64,000 nt of DNA, taken from an uncultured Spirochaetaceae bacterium (lineage in GTDB: Bacteria; Spirochaetota; Spirochaetia; Sphaerochaetales; Sphaerochaetaceae). This document shows, piece by piece, positions 35,253 through 43,440 of the stretch. Below the pieces are notes generated by a model that was given only the letters and a program-made list of their open reading frames with translations, was not told where the DNA came from and ran no database searches. A program made the position numbers and the translations under genes. The DNA is taken from the NCBI GenBank assembly GCA_944390725.1, contig CALXQU010000004.1, positions 62,001 through 126,000 on the forward strand, in the 5' to 3' direction. Every line of letters begins with the position of its first letter. The stretch's first letter is position 1.

Positions 35253-36698
35253 ATGAATATCCTGATGGTGACAAGCGAAGCGGTTCCATTCTCCAAATCA
35301 GGCGGCCTGGCCGATGTACTGGGCTCGCTTTCGCCTGCCCTTGTGAAGAAAGGCGCATCGGTGAAGGTGCTGATGCCGCTCTATTCCTTCATAGAGAGGA
35401 AGGGGTTCCGGAAGCAGCTTGAGCTGCAGATTCCCATGCTCGGAGGCGAGGAGAAGGCCTCTGTCCTGTCCAGGAAGCTCGACGGCGTGGAGTTCCTTGC
35501 CATAGAGCATCCATGGTATACGGAACGCAAAGGCATCTATGGCGATACGTCATTCGAGCCTTATCAGGATAACTGCAGGCGCTTTGCCCTGCTGGCCGAA
35601 TCCGCAGCGCTCTATCTGAAGGAATCAGGATGGGAGGCAGACGTCGTCCATGCCCATGACTGGCCGGCCGGCCTCGTCCCGTTCTACCTGGAGAAGCACA
35701 GGATCAAGGCAAAGACCGTCTTCACGATACACAACCTCGCCTACCAGGGCGATTTCTCGCGCTATGACGCGGTACTGACAGGCGACAGGTTCCCGGAGGA
35801 GTGCTTCAAGGGCAGCGCCGGCAGCGAGAGGCTGAATATGCTGCAGTCGGCGCTTCTGCTCTCGGATAGGATAACCACCGTATCGCCCACCTATGCGAAG
35901 GAGATACAGACAGAGAAGTTCGGCTGCCAGATGGATCCGATCCTCAGGGAGAGGAAGGATGACCTATACGGCATCCTCAACGGCATGGACACGACGGAGT
36001 GGAGCCCCGCAAGGGACAGGTTCTTCTCCGAGCACTACTCAAGGACAGACCTCTCCGGCAAGGCAGCGCTCAAGAGGAGGCTGCAGCAGGAATCAGGGCT
36101 TGAGGTCAATGACGGCATCCCGCTGTTCGCCATGATCAGCCGCATCGCGGACCAGAAGGGCTATGCGGAGCTTCTTGGCGGCAACGTGCCGATCCTCGGC
36201 GAGATCCTGAAGATGAACCTGCAGGTAATCATCGTCGGCACAGGCGACCGCCATTACGAGGAGAAGCTGGAGGATATGGCGGCGCTCTACCCCAACCTCT
36301 CCGTGCATATCGCATTCAGCCAGAAGCTGTCGCATGAGGTGGAGGGAGGCGCGGACTTCTTCCTGATGCCATCCCGCTATGAGCCATGCGGCCTTAACCA
36401 GATGTATTCGCTCCACTACGGGACGCTCCCGGTAGCTCACCGCACAGGAGGACTCGCCGATACCATCATCGACATCGATGATGACAGGAAGAACGGCACC
36501 GGATTCCTGATGAATGACCTTTCATCGGATTCCTTCATGGATGCCGTCAGGAGGGCTGTCGAGTTCTACAGGGAGGATAAGGAAGGCTTCCTCAAGGCGC
36601 AGAAGCGCGCCATGAAGGAGGACTTCACATGGGACCGTTCCGCAGAGGAATACATAGACCTATACACACGACTGGAAACAGGAAAAGCAATCAGATAG
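35253..36698 (+). CDS. glgA: glycogen synthase (ADP-glucose type)
   Basis: A GT5 glycosyltransferase extending glycogen from ADP-glucose. The ADP-glucose motif is FSKSGGLADVLGSLSPAL, with VVHAHDWPAGLVPFYL, TIHNLAYQG, and the C-terminal FLMPSRYEPCGLNQMYSLHY. The 481-residue length is normal. It is followed after 13 bp by glgC, so the two-gene unit provides glycogen storage. GGAGG lies rather far (about 13 bases) from the ATG. Confidence 0.95.
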   Translation: MNILMVTSEAVPFSKSGGLADVLGSLSPALVKKGASVKVLMPLYSFIERKGFRKQLELQIPMLGGEEKASVLSRKLDGVEFLAIEHPWYTERKGIYGDTSFEPYQDNCRRFALLAESAALYLKESGWEADVVHAHDWPAGLVPFYLEKHRIKAKTVFTIHNLAYQGDFSRYDAVLTGDRFPEECFKGSAGSERLNMLQSALLLSDRITTVSPTYAKEIQTEKFGCQMDPILRERKDDLYGILNGMDTTEWSPARDRFFSEHYSRTDLSGKAALKRRLQQESGLEVNDGIPLFAMISRIADQKGYAELLGGNVPILGEILKMNLQVIIVGTGDRHYEEKLEDMAALYPNLSVHIAFSQKLSHEVEGGADFFLMPSRYEPCGLNQMYSLHYGTLPVAHRTGGLADTIIDIDDDRKNGTGFLMNDLSSDSFMDAVRRAVEFYREDKEGFLKAQKRAMKEDFTWDRSAEEYIDLYTRLETGKAIR

Positions 36699-36711
36699 GA
36701 GGAGGAATCGA

Positions 36712-38013
36712 ATGAACAAATCAAAGAAGAAGAGAGTGATTGCAATCGTTCTCGGCGGTGGAAGGGGCACCAGGCTCTATCCCCTCACGATGGGAAGGGC
36801 TAAGCCTGCCGTCCCATTCGCAGGCAAGTACAGGCTTGTAGATATCCCTATCTCGAACTGCATCAACAGCGGCATCAAGAAGATCTACGTCCTGACGCAG
36901 TTCAACACGGCATCGCTCCATAACCATATAACGAACACATACCAGTTCGACCAGTTCTCCGGTGGATTCGTCGAGATCCTCGCCGCAGAGCAGACGCCTA
37001 CGAGCGAAAGCTGGTACCAGGGCACGGCTGATGCGGTAAGGAAGAACCTCACCCACCTCCATGACCAGCAGGCAGACTACTATGTGATCCTCTCCGGCGA
37101 CCAGCTCTACAGGATGGACTTCAATGTCATGCTCGAAAGGCACATCGCGTCGAATGCGGAGCTGACAATCGCAGCCAAGCCGATCTCAAGGCAGCAGGCC
37201 ACCGGCCTCGGCATCATCGGAGCCGATGAGGAAGGCATGATCAAGAAGTTCTATGAGAAGCCGGCTCCTGACATGGACATCTCCGAATACAAGGTGCCCG
37301 AGAAGTGCCTCAAGAGCCAGCTCGGCCTCGACAGGACATGGGAGAACGAGTACCTTGCATCGATGGGTATCTACATCTTCAACGCCAAGACGATGGAAGA
37401 GGCCCTCAACAACGACAAGACTGATTTCGGCAAGGAAATCATCCCGGAGCTCATCAAGACGAGGAGAGTCGGTGCTTATCTCTTCAATGACTTCTGGGAA
37501 GACATCGGTACGATCAAAGCGTTCTATGAGACGAACCTCAACCTCGCATCTGAGAAGCCTGCATTCAACTTCTACGACGAGGAGATGCCGATCTACACAC
37601 ATCGCCGCCACCTCCCTGCGACGAAGGCGAACTTCTGCAATATCTCCTGCTCCCTCACCTCCGAAGGATCGATCATCACGAATGCGTATATCGTGAACTC
37701 CATCATCGGCGTCAGGACATTCATCGAGGCAGGCGCATCGCTTGACGGCGTCTACTGCATGGGTGCCACGGCATACGAAACCGAGGAGGAGAAGGCGGAG
37801 AATGCCAGGAAGGGCATCCCGAACATCGGAATCGGCAAGGCCACCATCATCAAGAAGGCCATCATCGACCAGAATGCCAGGATCGGCTCCAACTGCCGCA
37901 TCGGCATCGACAACATCCCGCGCCCGGAAGGCGACTACGAGATGTATTCCGTCCATGACGGCATCATCGTCATCAACAAGAACGCAGTCATCCCTGACGG
38001 CACGGTGATGTAA
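36712..38013 (+). CDS. glgC: glucose-1-phosphate adenylyltransferase
   Basis: Makes ADP-glucose, the regulated step of glycogen synthesis. Seen are the nucleotide motif [39 protein letters not shown], the catalytic [15 protein letters not shown] and the C-terminal left-handed beta-helix. With 433 residues, ending [11 protein letters not shown], it resembles the plant/cyanobacterial-type sequence more than E. coli GlgC (for example [13 protein letters not shown] and [18 protein letters not shown]). AGGAGGA precedes the ATG. Confidence 0.95.
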   Translation: MNKSKKKRVIAIVLGGGRGTRLYPLTMGRAKPAVPFAGKYRLVDIPISNCINSGIKKIYVLTQFNTASLHNHITNTYQFDQFSGGFVEILAAEQTPTSESWYQGTADAVRKNLTHLHDQQADYYVILSGDQLYRMDFNVMLERHIASNAELTIAAKPISRQQATGLGIIGADEEGMIKKFYEKPAPDMDISEYKVPEKCLKSQLGLDRTWENEYLASMGIYIFNAKTMEEALNNDKTDFGKEIIPELIKTRRVGAYLFNDFWEDIGTIKAFYETNLNLASEKPAFNFYDEEMPIYTHRRHLPATKANFCNISCSLTSEGSIITNAYIVNSIIGVRTFIEAGASLDGVYCMGATAYETEEEKAENARKGIPNIGIGKATIIKKAIIDQNARIGSNCRIGIDNIPRPEGDYEMYSVHDGIIVINKNAVIPDGTVM

Positions 38014-38034
38014 GCCCTCAGCACTAGATAGCAT

Positions 38035-38060
38035 GAATCCCTCCAGCGATGGAGGGATTC
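38035..38060. terminator. hairpin between convergent glgC and 38084 genes
   Basis: GAATCCCTCC and GGAGGGATTC form a perfect 10-bp stem with a six-base loop. The following sequence (ATCATCATT) is only moderately T-rich. It may terminate both directions. Confidence 0.65.
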
Positions 38061-38083
38061 ATCATCATTGATGGAGCTATGCC

Positions 38084-39250
38084 TCAGGCGCCCCACATAT
38101 ACGCGATAGCAGGGATGACCACGAACATGGCAATCGTGCAGACCGTGAGGAGGATGAAGAGAACCCTGAGCTTGATGCCGTTATAGGCGATGAGCACCTT
38201 ATCCTTCCTGACCTGCGCGCGCTTTGCCGCGATAGCTTGGTATGTCATGATCATTATGACGGCCAGCGTGAATATGTTTATCATCGTGATCAGCGAGAAG
38301 ATACCCGCATCGGATACCATCGAGAGCCCGACGAGCATCGATGATATGACACCGAAGAGGCCTGTACCGAGCATCCCTACGCTATCCTCCCCCGTATAGC
38401 TCTGGCTATAGAAGGCGATGATGATCCAGATGACGACGCTGAAGAGGTTGATGAAGGCCTGCAGGAAGAGCGAGAGCCCTGCCCTATTGGCCCTGACGAT
38501 GATCTCCAGCTGCGTCCTTACCGAGTCATCGAAATGGACGGCCGGATCGTTGTTGGTATCGTAGTAGTAGTTCAGGCGCAGCGTGAAGTTATCGACCTGG
38601 TCGGTATCGTGGATAGGCCTATAGCCCGAGGTGATGCCGAAATACGGGGTGAATCCGCTCACGAGCACGCCATCGGAATCGGTGGACCTGTCAGGCACGT
38701 ACCTGATATAGTCCGCATCCATCGTCGGCAGGATATACATCTTGAACTGCACTGAATCGAGAGGATACCTCACGCTGTCGAAGGCCTTCTCAAAGGCTCC
38801 GTTGAAGCGGATCTTCTGGTAGCACATCGTGCGGAGATTGCCCTCCTCATCGTAGTACTGCACCTCCTCAAGCTCCTTAATCTTGCCGAGGGAATCAGGG
38901 ACGAACTCTCCGTTCCCGAGGACGAACATCGTCTCCTTATCGGTCAGCACGTTCGACGGGGTCTCTCCCGGATAGTACTTATGGTCATTGGAATCGACCC
39001 ATTCCTCGAAGTAATCAGCATGCGAATCGAGCCACTGGTCATAGGAGAAGGTACCCGCAGGCCTCGCTTCATCGCTGGATGAGTAGTAATCATCGATTAT
39101 CTGATCAGTAAGGACGTCCCTCGCATAGTGCCTGAACATCTCCCTGAACTCATCCTTATCGAACTTGAAGTAGATCTGCATCCTCGTCTCATAGGAGGAA
39201 GTCTCGCTGTGGATGTTCTTGATCTTCTCAAGCACGGCGCCAACCGTCAC
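38084..39250 (-). CDS. C-terminal membrane segment of the interrupted gene
   Basis: 388 open codons after the second TAG, the only long uninterrupted piece. A soluble, presumably extracytoplasmic domain (ETSSYETRMQIYFKFDKDEF; MDADYIRYVPDRSTDSDG; NFTLRLNYYYDTNNDP) precedes four hydrophobic helices (FLQAFINLFSVVIWIIIAF, GLFGVISSMLVGLSMV, MINIFTLAVIMIMTYQAIAA, RVLFILLTVCTIAMFVVIPA). Soluble domain followed by a four-helix end recalls DUF4436-like proteins, but this is only a resemblance. No ribosome-binding site precedes the first possible start (GTG 39250), so it is unlikely to be made by itself. Confidence 0.5.
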   Translation of the reverse strand: MTVGAVLEKIKNIHSETSSYETRMQIYFKFDKDEFREMFRHYARDVLTDQIIDDYYSSSDEARPAGTFSYDQWLDSHADYFEEWVDSNDHKYYPGETPSNVLTDKETMFVLGNGEFVPDSLGKIKELEEVQYYDEEGNLRTMCYQKIRFNGAFEKAFDSVRYPLDSVQFKMYILPTMDADYIRYVPDRSTDSDGVLVSGFTPYFGITSGYRPIHDTDQVDNFTLRLNYYYDTNNDPAVHFDDSVRTQLEIIVRANRAGLSLFLQAFINLFSVVIWIIIAFYSQSYTGEDSVGMLGTGLFGVISSMLVGLSMVSDAGIFSLITMINIFTLAVIMIMTYQAIAAKRAQVRKDKVLIAYNGIKLRVLFILLTVCTIAMFVVIPAIAYMWGA

Positions 39251-39316
39251 CTCTACATAGTAGGCATCGGGATTGTTCGCCCTGGAAGTCCCCTCCAGGT
39301 CATCATGGTACTTGAC

Positions 39317-39571
39317 CTAGATTGGATTGTACTTGTCATAATCGGGGCCGTCGCTGCCGATGATGTACTTATGCATATCATCAAGGCGCTCATAGGCTAC
39401 CTCGGATCCGCAGTAGAGGATGAATGCGATAAGCGGCACTGCCACGATAAGCACCGACAGCACGAGCTTCACGCGCTTGCGGTAGCCGATCATGCGCCAG
39501 TTCCTGGCGATGAAGTGCTTCTGCTTGATCCTCTCGATATCGTTCTCGATATCATTCCTCTGTACCGACAT
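39317..39571 (-). CDS. middle segment of the interrupted gene (one membrane helix)
   Basis: 84 codons between the two TAGs from the first in-segment ATG: a charged N-terminus (RNDIENDIERIKQKHFIARN), one membrane helix (VLSVLIVAVPLIAFILYCGS) and a short outer stretch ending YDKYNPI before TAG. No convincing Shine-Dalgarno. Probably part of the same original protein as the segments on either side. Confidence 0.4.
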   Translation of the reverse strand: MSVQRNDIENDIERIKQKHFIARNWRMIGYRKRVKLVLSVLIVAVPLIAFILYCGSEVAYERLDDMHKYIIGSDGPDYDKYNPI

Positions 39572-39613
39572 GAGATCCTCATCAAGCTGGAGGGTCTCCA
39601 GGTCCGGCAGTTC

Positions 39614-39826
39614 CTAGCCATCGTCTGTCAGGATATCCACATGGATGAAGAAGTAGTCAGCGACACGGAGGCATACCTTGTATGAAGGCTCCTCCTCGCC
39701 TGAGAGTATCTTCTCCATCTTGGCAGGGTTCACGGAAACGGCCCTGGCAAGCGTGATACCATGGCGGCTCTCGATGAACTCAGCAAGGATCCTGAGCTTC
39801 TCTATAGTCCTTTTTCCCATACTCAT
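39614..39826 (-). CDS. N-terminal HTH-like segment of the interrupted gene
   Basis: Encodes about 70 residues (MSMGKRTIEKLRILAEFIES onward). The motif ITLARAVSVNPAKMEKILSG EEEPSYKVCLRVADYFFI resembles the XRE/Cro helix-turn-helix with its following strand-like 'VADYF' end. It finishes ILTDDG-TAG, after which the frame continues. As a free product it would be a small cytoplasmic DNA-binding protein. Confidence 0.5.
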   Translation of the reverse strand: MSMGKRTIEKLRILAEFIESRHGITLARAVSVNPAKMEKILSGEEEPSYKVCLRVADYFFIHVDILTDDG

Positions 39827-39986
39827 ACGGCATAGCTTATGATATATCGCGATAATGGAAAGCATGCCCTATCCTGACTGGAAAAGTCCGTAGTGGAGCG
39901 CATCGATAAGCCATCAGAGGATTGGTGATCTCATGGCAGCACAGCCATCTGCTGCACGTCAATCAGAGCCATTGCATAACGAATAC

Positions 39987-40010
39987 GGGCTCTCCATTTC
40001 TGAAGAGCCC
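39987..40010 (-). terminator. hairpin after the small HTH gene
   Basis: GGGCTC and GAGCCC arms with a 12-base loop, about 30 bases downstream of the HTH stop. No T-run, so a weak terminator at best. The rest of 39827-40037 shows no gene. Confidence 0.4.
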
Positions 40011-40037
40011 AAGCATTGATATCTCCATCAGGGATTG

Positions 40038-40235
40038 TCAAACCCTTTCACGGTACGCCCAGGATTCATCCCCCTGAGCATACCTACGTCTGTAGTCCCG
40101 GACAGTATACCTGTTCAGGCCGGTTATCGTTGCCGTGCTCTTATATCCGTTCCCTTCCTGGAACAGGGCCAGGCACTGCTGCTTCTTATCCACCGGGACC
40201 CAGTGCTTCTTCCGGAGAGAATCTCGTTCTTCCAT
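40038..40235 (-). CDS. small helix-turn-helix protein, IS3-OrfA-like
   Basis: A 65-residue protein resembling the N-terminal HTH of IS3/IS150-type transposase OrfA. It reads KHWVPVDKKQQCLALFQEGN then GYKSTATITGLNRYTVRDYR RRY. AGGAGG lies six bases before the ATG, so it looks like an intact small gene rather than a random fragment. No OrfB or terminal inverted repeats are adjacent, so it may be a domesticated or orphan regulator, or an insertion-sequence relic, in this accessory region. Confidence 0.65.
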   Translation of the reverse strand: MEERDSLRKKHWVPVDKKQQCLALFQEGNGYKSTATITGLNRYTVRDYRRRYAQGDESWAYRERV

Positions 40236-40275
40236 TCGTTCCCTCCTAACTGCCTAAACGGCAGGATTCAACACA

Positions 40276-41628
40276 TCAGGTAGTTGCCGGTGTGTTTTCT
40301 ACAGTAACCGTAGGTTTAGAATTGCCATTCCAAGCAACTGTTCTATCACCATACTTGAATGCAACTTCAACTTCTGTTGTTTCGTTTGCAGTATCGTCAG
40401 AATAACCAAATGGAACAAGAACAAAATCCATGTTTGCTACATCAAGAGATATCTGATCTGCAACGGCTGGTGCATCACCTGTATCATATTTAGCCTTAGA
40501 TGCCCATTCAGTTACTTCAAAGTTGAAATCATCAACGGAGATTCTTTCACCCTGCTTGACAAGGTTATTCGTCTTCTCAGTAGCTGTGATTGCCTTTGCA
40601 TAGTCCTTTGCGAAACCAACTTTGAGCTCACCATTAAGGATACCGGTGCCATTGCCAAGTTCATCTTCATGCGCAGTCTTGTATGTATCAGTAAGGGTAA
40701 CAGTTACCTTGAAGGTATCCTGAGTTGATTTCCCATCAAAAATGTACTTCTCAGGATTGTAGTCTGTGAAATCAAAGTTGTAGTCAGTTGTCTTATTAAG
40801 AGCTGTCTCGGCAACAGTGTTATCGGAATAGACAAGATAGACTTCAAATTCTACATTTGAAAGTTTCTGCATCTGCTCTGATGGCACTTCGGCAATGTTG
40901 AATATCTCATTACCATCCTTCTGTACAAGCTTGACACCAGAGATTGTCTTCTCCTCAACAGGAGTAATCGTGACAATCCACTTAGGATCAATCTTTACAA
41001 CAGGGTTAGTTGATATGATCTCAACCTGATTCTCAGATCCAGCTACAGCCTTCTTATCAAAGCTAGATGCCAGATTTGGTACAAGACTATCGGCAACAGT
41101 TACGCTTACAGTCTTGAAGTCAGCTCCATTGTTGTAATATGCCTTGAAGATGATTTTCTTAAGGATATTCTCATCAACTGAGGAGGCATCAAAAGACGTT
41201 ACAGCAGAACCATCAATCACAAGCTCATGGAAATCAACGGTTTTGATTGTAATATCGCTATCCTTCTCAACGACCTTATCGCTATCATTTGTCTTGACGC
41301 CATAATAGACTGTGAAAACATCTTTTTCTGCATCGCCAGTCATCTCGAATGGACCATAGCCATCTTCACCTGTGGCAGTTGACGATGTCCAGTCCTTGCG
41401 TGTCATGCCAAGCTCAGCACCAGTGAATGTCTCCTCAGTATGATCATCATAGACAACCCTGAGCTGTACATCAGCAGGATTAAGAATCTCTCCTTTGAAG
41501 AGATCCGGTGTGGAAATGACCGTCACGGTCAATACATCCTTGCCGAAATATGAAACTGTCGATGGAGAGCAGGCAGCGAATCCGAAAATCACTGCAGCTG
41601 CCAGTAAAACAGTTATTATCTTTTTCAT
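40276..41628 (-). CDS. surface lipoprotein, paralogue 1
   Basis: A 450-residue predicted lipoprotein: MKKIITVLLAAAVIFGFAAC with the lipobox cysteine at residue 20. The rest consists of beta-rich, Ig-like repeats with the recurring pattern 'DVQLRVVYDDHTEETF' (also YNNGADFKTVSV, LVYSDNTVAET, PFGYSDDTANETTEVEV), resembling bacterial Ig-like repeats. It is paralogous to the next gene upstream. AT-richer codon use sets both apart from the rest of the window. The gap to the paralogue is only 86 bp, so they probably share the promoter behind the C15 tract. Confidence 0.75.
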   Translation of the reverse strand: MKKIITVLLAAAVIFGFAACSPSTVSYFGKDVLTVTVISTPDLFKGEILNPADVQLRVVYDDHTEETFTGAELGMTRKDWTSSTATGEDGYGPFEMTGDAEKDVFTVYYGVKTNDSDKVVEKDSDITIKTVDFHELVIDGSAVTSFDASSVDENILKKIIFKAYYNNGADFKTVSVTVADSLVPNLASSFDKKAVAGSENQVEIISTNPVVKIDPKWIVTITPVEEKTISGVKLVQKDGNEIFNIAEVPSEQMQKLSNVEFEVYLVYSDNTVAETALNKTTDYNFDFTDYNPEKYIFDGKSTQDTFKVTVTLTDTYKTAHEDELGNGTGILNGELKVGFAKDYAKAITATEKTNNLVKQGERISVDDFNFEVTEWASKAKYDTGDAPAVADQISLDVANMDFVLVPFGYSDDTANETTEVEVAFKYGDRTVAWNGNSKPTVTVENTPATT

Positions 41629-41646
41629 TTTCTAAACATCCTTTAC

Positions 41647-41695
41647 AAGCAAGGGAAGAATCCCTGCTTTTTTTATATGCATGCAACGCATGCAT
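41647..41695. repeat. hairpin and palindrome between the lipoprotein paralogues
   Basis: On the plus strand GCAAGGGA...TCCCTGC is followed by seven T residues, a terminator-like hairpin in the direction opposite to the genes. It is followed by ATGCATGC and GCATGCAT (41677-41684 and 41688-41695), a perfect inverted repeat. Confidence 0.5.
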
Positions 41696-41714
41696 TTATA
41701 GAGATAGTATCCTC

Positions 41715-43121
41715 TTATTTTACTGTTGCTTCTTCCTGAGGAACGAGAGTAATCCCACTTTCGAACTCTGCCTTTTCAACAGTCTCGAGACCTACATCAC
41801 CGCCGTAAGTGAACCAAATATCATAGTGTTCCTTTGCCTCAGCATTAAGCTTGAAGCTAGTCCTGTTCGGAGTGAAATCTGTCTTGGACCATGATGGTTC
41901 CTCACCTTCAGCATAGGTGTTTCCAGAAGCCCAGCCATCAGCAGGTACTGCAAATGTGAACTGGCTTACTGAGATATTGGACTTCGGTCCCCACTTAGCT
42001 TCACCTTTTCCATCTGCTCCTGTACCGTTTGCAGTCACAGTGAATTTAGTTGGGTAGTCAGCCCTGGCAGCTACCGTAAGAGGAACTTCCACCGGATCAT
42101 ATCCATCAAGGGTTGCCTTGATAAGCATCTTCACTTCTTCGCCGACTTTCTTGAATGCCCAATCATCCTCATGGGAAATCACATCGAATTTAGTGCCAGC
42201 AGTAGCCTTGGAAATCGTTTCAGTTGTTTCAGTAGTTCCATCACTATAAGTGAATGTGATTTCATAATTGACATCAGCAATCTTGCTTTCAACGAAGATT
42301 TCATCAGAAGCTTCCTTAACAATCTGCTTAGCTTCGGCCTTTATAATCTTCTTTGCATTATCAGCAAGAGTCAGAGTCTTGGAACCTGTAACATTGACTT
42401 CAACACCGTCGATTGAATTCAGATAGCTCCTGAGCTGAGCCAGGGTGTATGTCGTTTTGTTATAAACAACCTTGATATTTGACGAATCGATTGTGATTGT
42501 CTGCTCTGCCTTAGAATCAGCTTTTACAAGTGCCTTGACCGTTTCAACAAAACCAGCCTTTACATTTGCACTATCAAGAATCTCTGCAGAGACATCCCTC
42601 TTCGTTCCGCCATTGTATGTCACAACCAGCGAGATTCCATCAAGGTCAAGATCATCAGCTGTGTATGCACTTGATTCCTTCAGAGGAAGTGTTGCTGCCT
42701 TTATACCGGAAAGATCAACATCAATCGCCTCAATGGTATATGCATTGATGTTCACATTGAATTTCTTTCCATCAGCAAAAGTTGCAGTGAAGACATTCGG
42801 GCCGACAAAGAACCAATCCTTTGTACCAGTATCACCGATTGTTTCTGGCTTAAGATTCAGCTCATCACCATTGTACTGCATCTTCTCGCCATCATTGAAG
42901 ATAACATTGAGGGTTACATCAGCAGGGTCGAATGTTTTCAGACCATCATAGATTCCGAGCCATTTTGCAGCCGTTCCAGCAAGATAATCCGGCGCACTTA
43001 CCAGAGTTACACCTTGCACATCACTGCCATATATCGGGGCAGTCGGGCCGTTCGAGCATGCTGTGAACGAACCGAGCGCAATAGCAGCAATCAAGACAAA
43101 AAGAATCGACTTTGATTTCAT
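41715..43121 (-). CDS. surface lipoprotein, paralogue 2, behind a poly-G tract
   Basis: A 468-residue predicted lipoprotein: MKSKSILFVLIAAIALGSFTAC with the cysteine at residue 22. It shares with paralogue 1 the opening layout (DVQGVTLVSAPDYL, FDPADVTLNVIFNDGEKMQY) and the C-terminal part (FTFAVPADGWASGNTYAEGE, then FWFTYGG-like strands). Repeats of Ig-like strands dominate (GISLVVTYNGGTKRDVSAEI; YEITFTYSDGTTETTETI). AAGGAGAG precedes the ATG. A run of 15 G on the coding strand sits 39 bp upstream beside a TATATT box, suggesting phase-variable expression of a surface antigen or adhesin. Confidence 0.78.
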   Translation of the reverse strand: MKSKSILFVLIAAIALGSFTACSNGPTAPIYGSDVQGVTLVSAPDYLAGTAAKWLGIYDGLKTFDPADVTLNVIFNDGEKMQYNGDELNLKPETIGDTGTKDWFFVGPNVFTATFADGKKFNVNINAYTIEAIDVDLSGIKAATLPLKESSAYTADDLDLDGISLVVTYNGGTKRDVSAEILDSANVKAGFVETVKALVKADSKAEQTITIDSSNIKVVYNKTTYTLAQLRSYLNSIDGVEVNVTGSKTLTLADNAKKIIKAEAKQIVKEASDEIFVESKIADVNYEITFTYSDGTTETTETISKATAGTKFDVISHEDDWAFKKVGEEVKMLIKATLDGYDPVEVPLTVAARADYPTKFTVTANGTGADGKGEAKWGPKSNISVSQFTFAVPADGWASGNTYAEGEEPSWSKTDFTPNRTSFKLNAEAKEHYDIWFTYGGDVGLETVEKAEFESGITLVPQEEATVK

Positions 43122-43159
43122 CGTTCAATCCTCTCCTTAATTAATCTGCACTAAATATA

Positions 43160-43174
43160 CCCCCCCCCCCCCCC
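43160..43174 (-). promoter_or_regulatory. C15/G15 homopolymer at the lipoprotein promoter
   Basis: Fifteen consecutive C on the plus strand (G on the coding strand), flanked upstream by TTAAAA-ATAAAAA and downstream by TATATT. If TTAAAA is the -35 and TATATT the -10, the present spacer is 22 bp; losing about five G would restore the optimal 17 bp. Such tracts slip in replication and control expression in other bacteria. Confidence 0.65.
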
Positions 43175-43232
43175 TTTTTATTTTTAACTGTTTTCTGCAT
43201 GAATTTTCAGATTTTGCACTCTGCCCTATTCC

Positions 43233-43266
43233 CTTCGGATTCCGACGGCCTGACTGGAATCCGAAG
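43233..43266. repeat. 11-bp inverted repeat
   Basis: CTTCGGATTCC and GGAATCCGAAG with a 12-base spacer in the 320-bp gap between the lipoprotein and DUF4143 genes. No T-run on either side. It could be an operator upstream of the phase-variable promoter or a structured RNA. The remainder of the gap has no gene. Confidence 0.5.
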
Positions 43267-43352
43267 CTTGGTTCCTAGTTTCATCACTCTTTGTTTTCAG
43301 AATTGCATTTCCTTTGGGTAGAATATGTAAACGTAAGGTATGTGATGATAAG

Positions 43353-43376
43353 CATGTCCCCATCGGAGGGGACATG
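43353..43376 (-). terminator. hairpin downstream of the DUF4143 gene
   Basis: CATGTCCCC and GGGGACATG form a perfect nine-base-pair stem with a six-base loop, 65 bp after the DUF4143 stop. There is no clear T-run, so termination is likely but not certain. Confidence 0.45.
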
Positions 43377-43440
43377 AAAGTGATTGGAATATATCTGGTT
43401 GAATAGGATTATGTGATTGGCTGGCTTCTATCTTGCTACG

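Larger units (their letters stand above)
38084..39826 (-). pseudogene. HTH-plus-membrane protein gene interrupted by two in-frame TAG codons
   Basis: One frame from the ATG at 39826 to 38084 is broken only by TAG at 39614-39616 and 39317-39319. Joined, it would encode about 580 residues: an XRE-like HTH region (residues 1-70), a linker ELPDLETLQLDEDLMS, a membrane helix (RVKLVLSVLIVAVPLIAFIL), an extracytoplasmic domain and four C-terminal membrane helices. The short spacer after each TAG remains coding-like, and there is no frameshift. TAG is an ordinary stop elsewhere in the window. It could be a young pseudogene or three separate products; suppression of TAG is possible but unsupported. 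No known family is recognised with confidence. Confidence 0.7.

Noticed and set aside
38084..39865. Genome-wide reassignment of TAG as a sense codon
   Set aside because: TAG is the natural stop of brnA, thrC, glgA, and the genes at 24026 and 30051, so it is not reassigned globally.
40038..40235. Complete insertion sequence around the small HTH gene
   Set aside because: No OrfB, terminal inverted repeats or target duplication were found next to it.
43141..43200. CRISPR array or tandem repeats near the poly-C tract
   Set aside because: Only a homopolymer and isolated inverted repeats are present; no regularly spaced repeats were found anywhere in the window.
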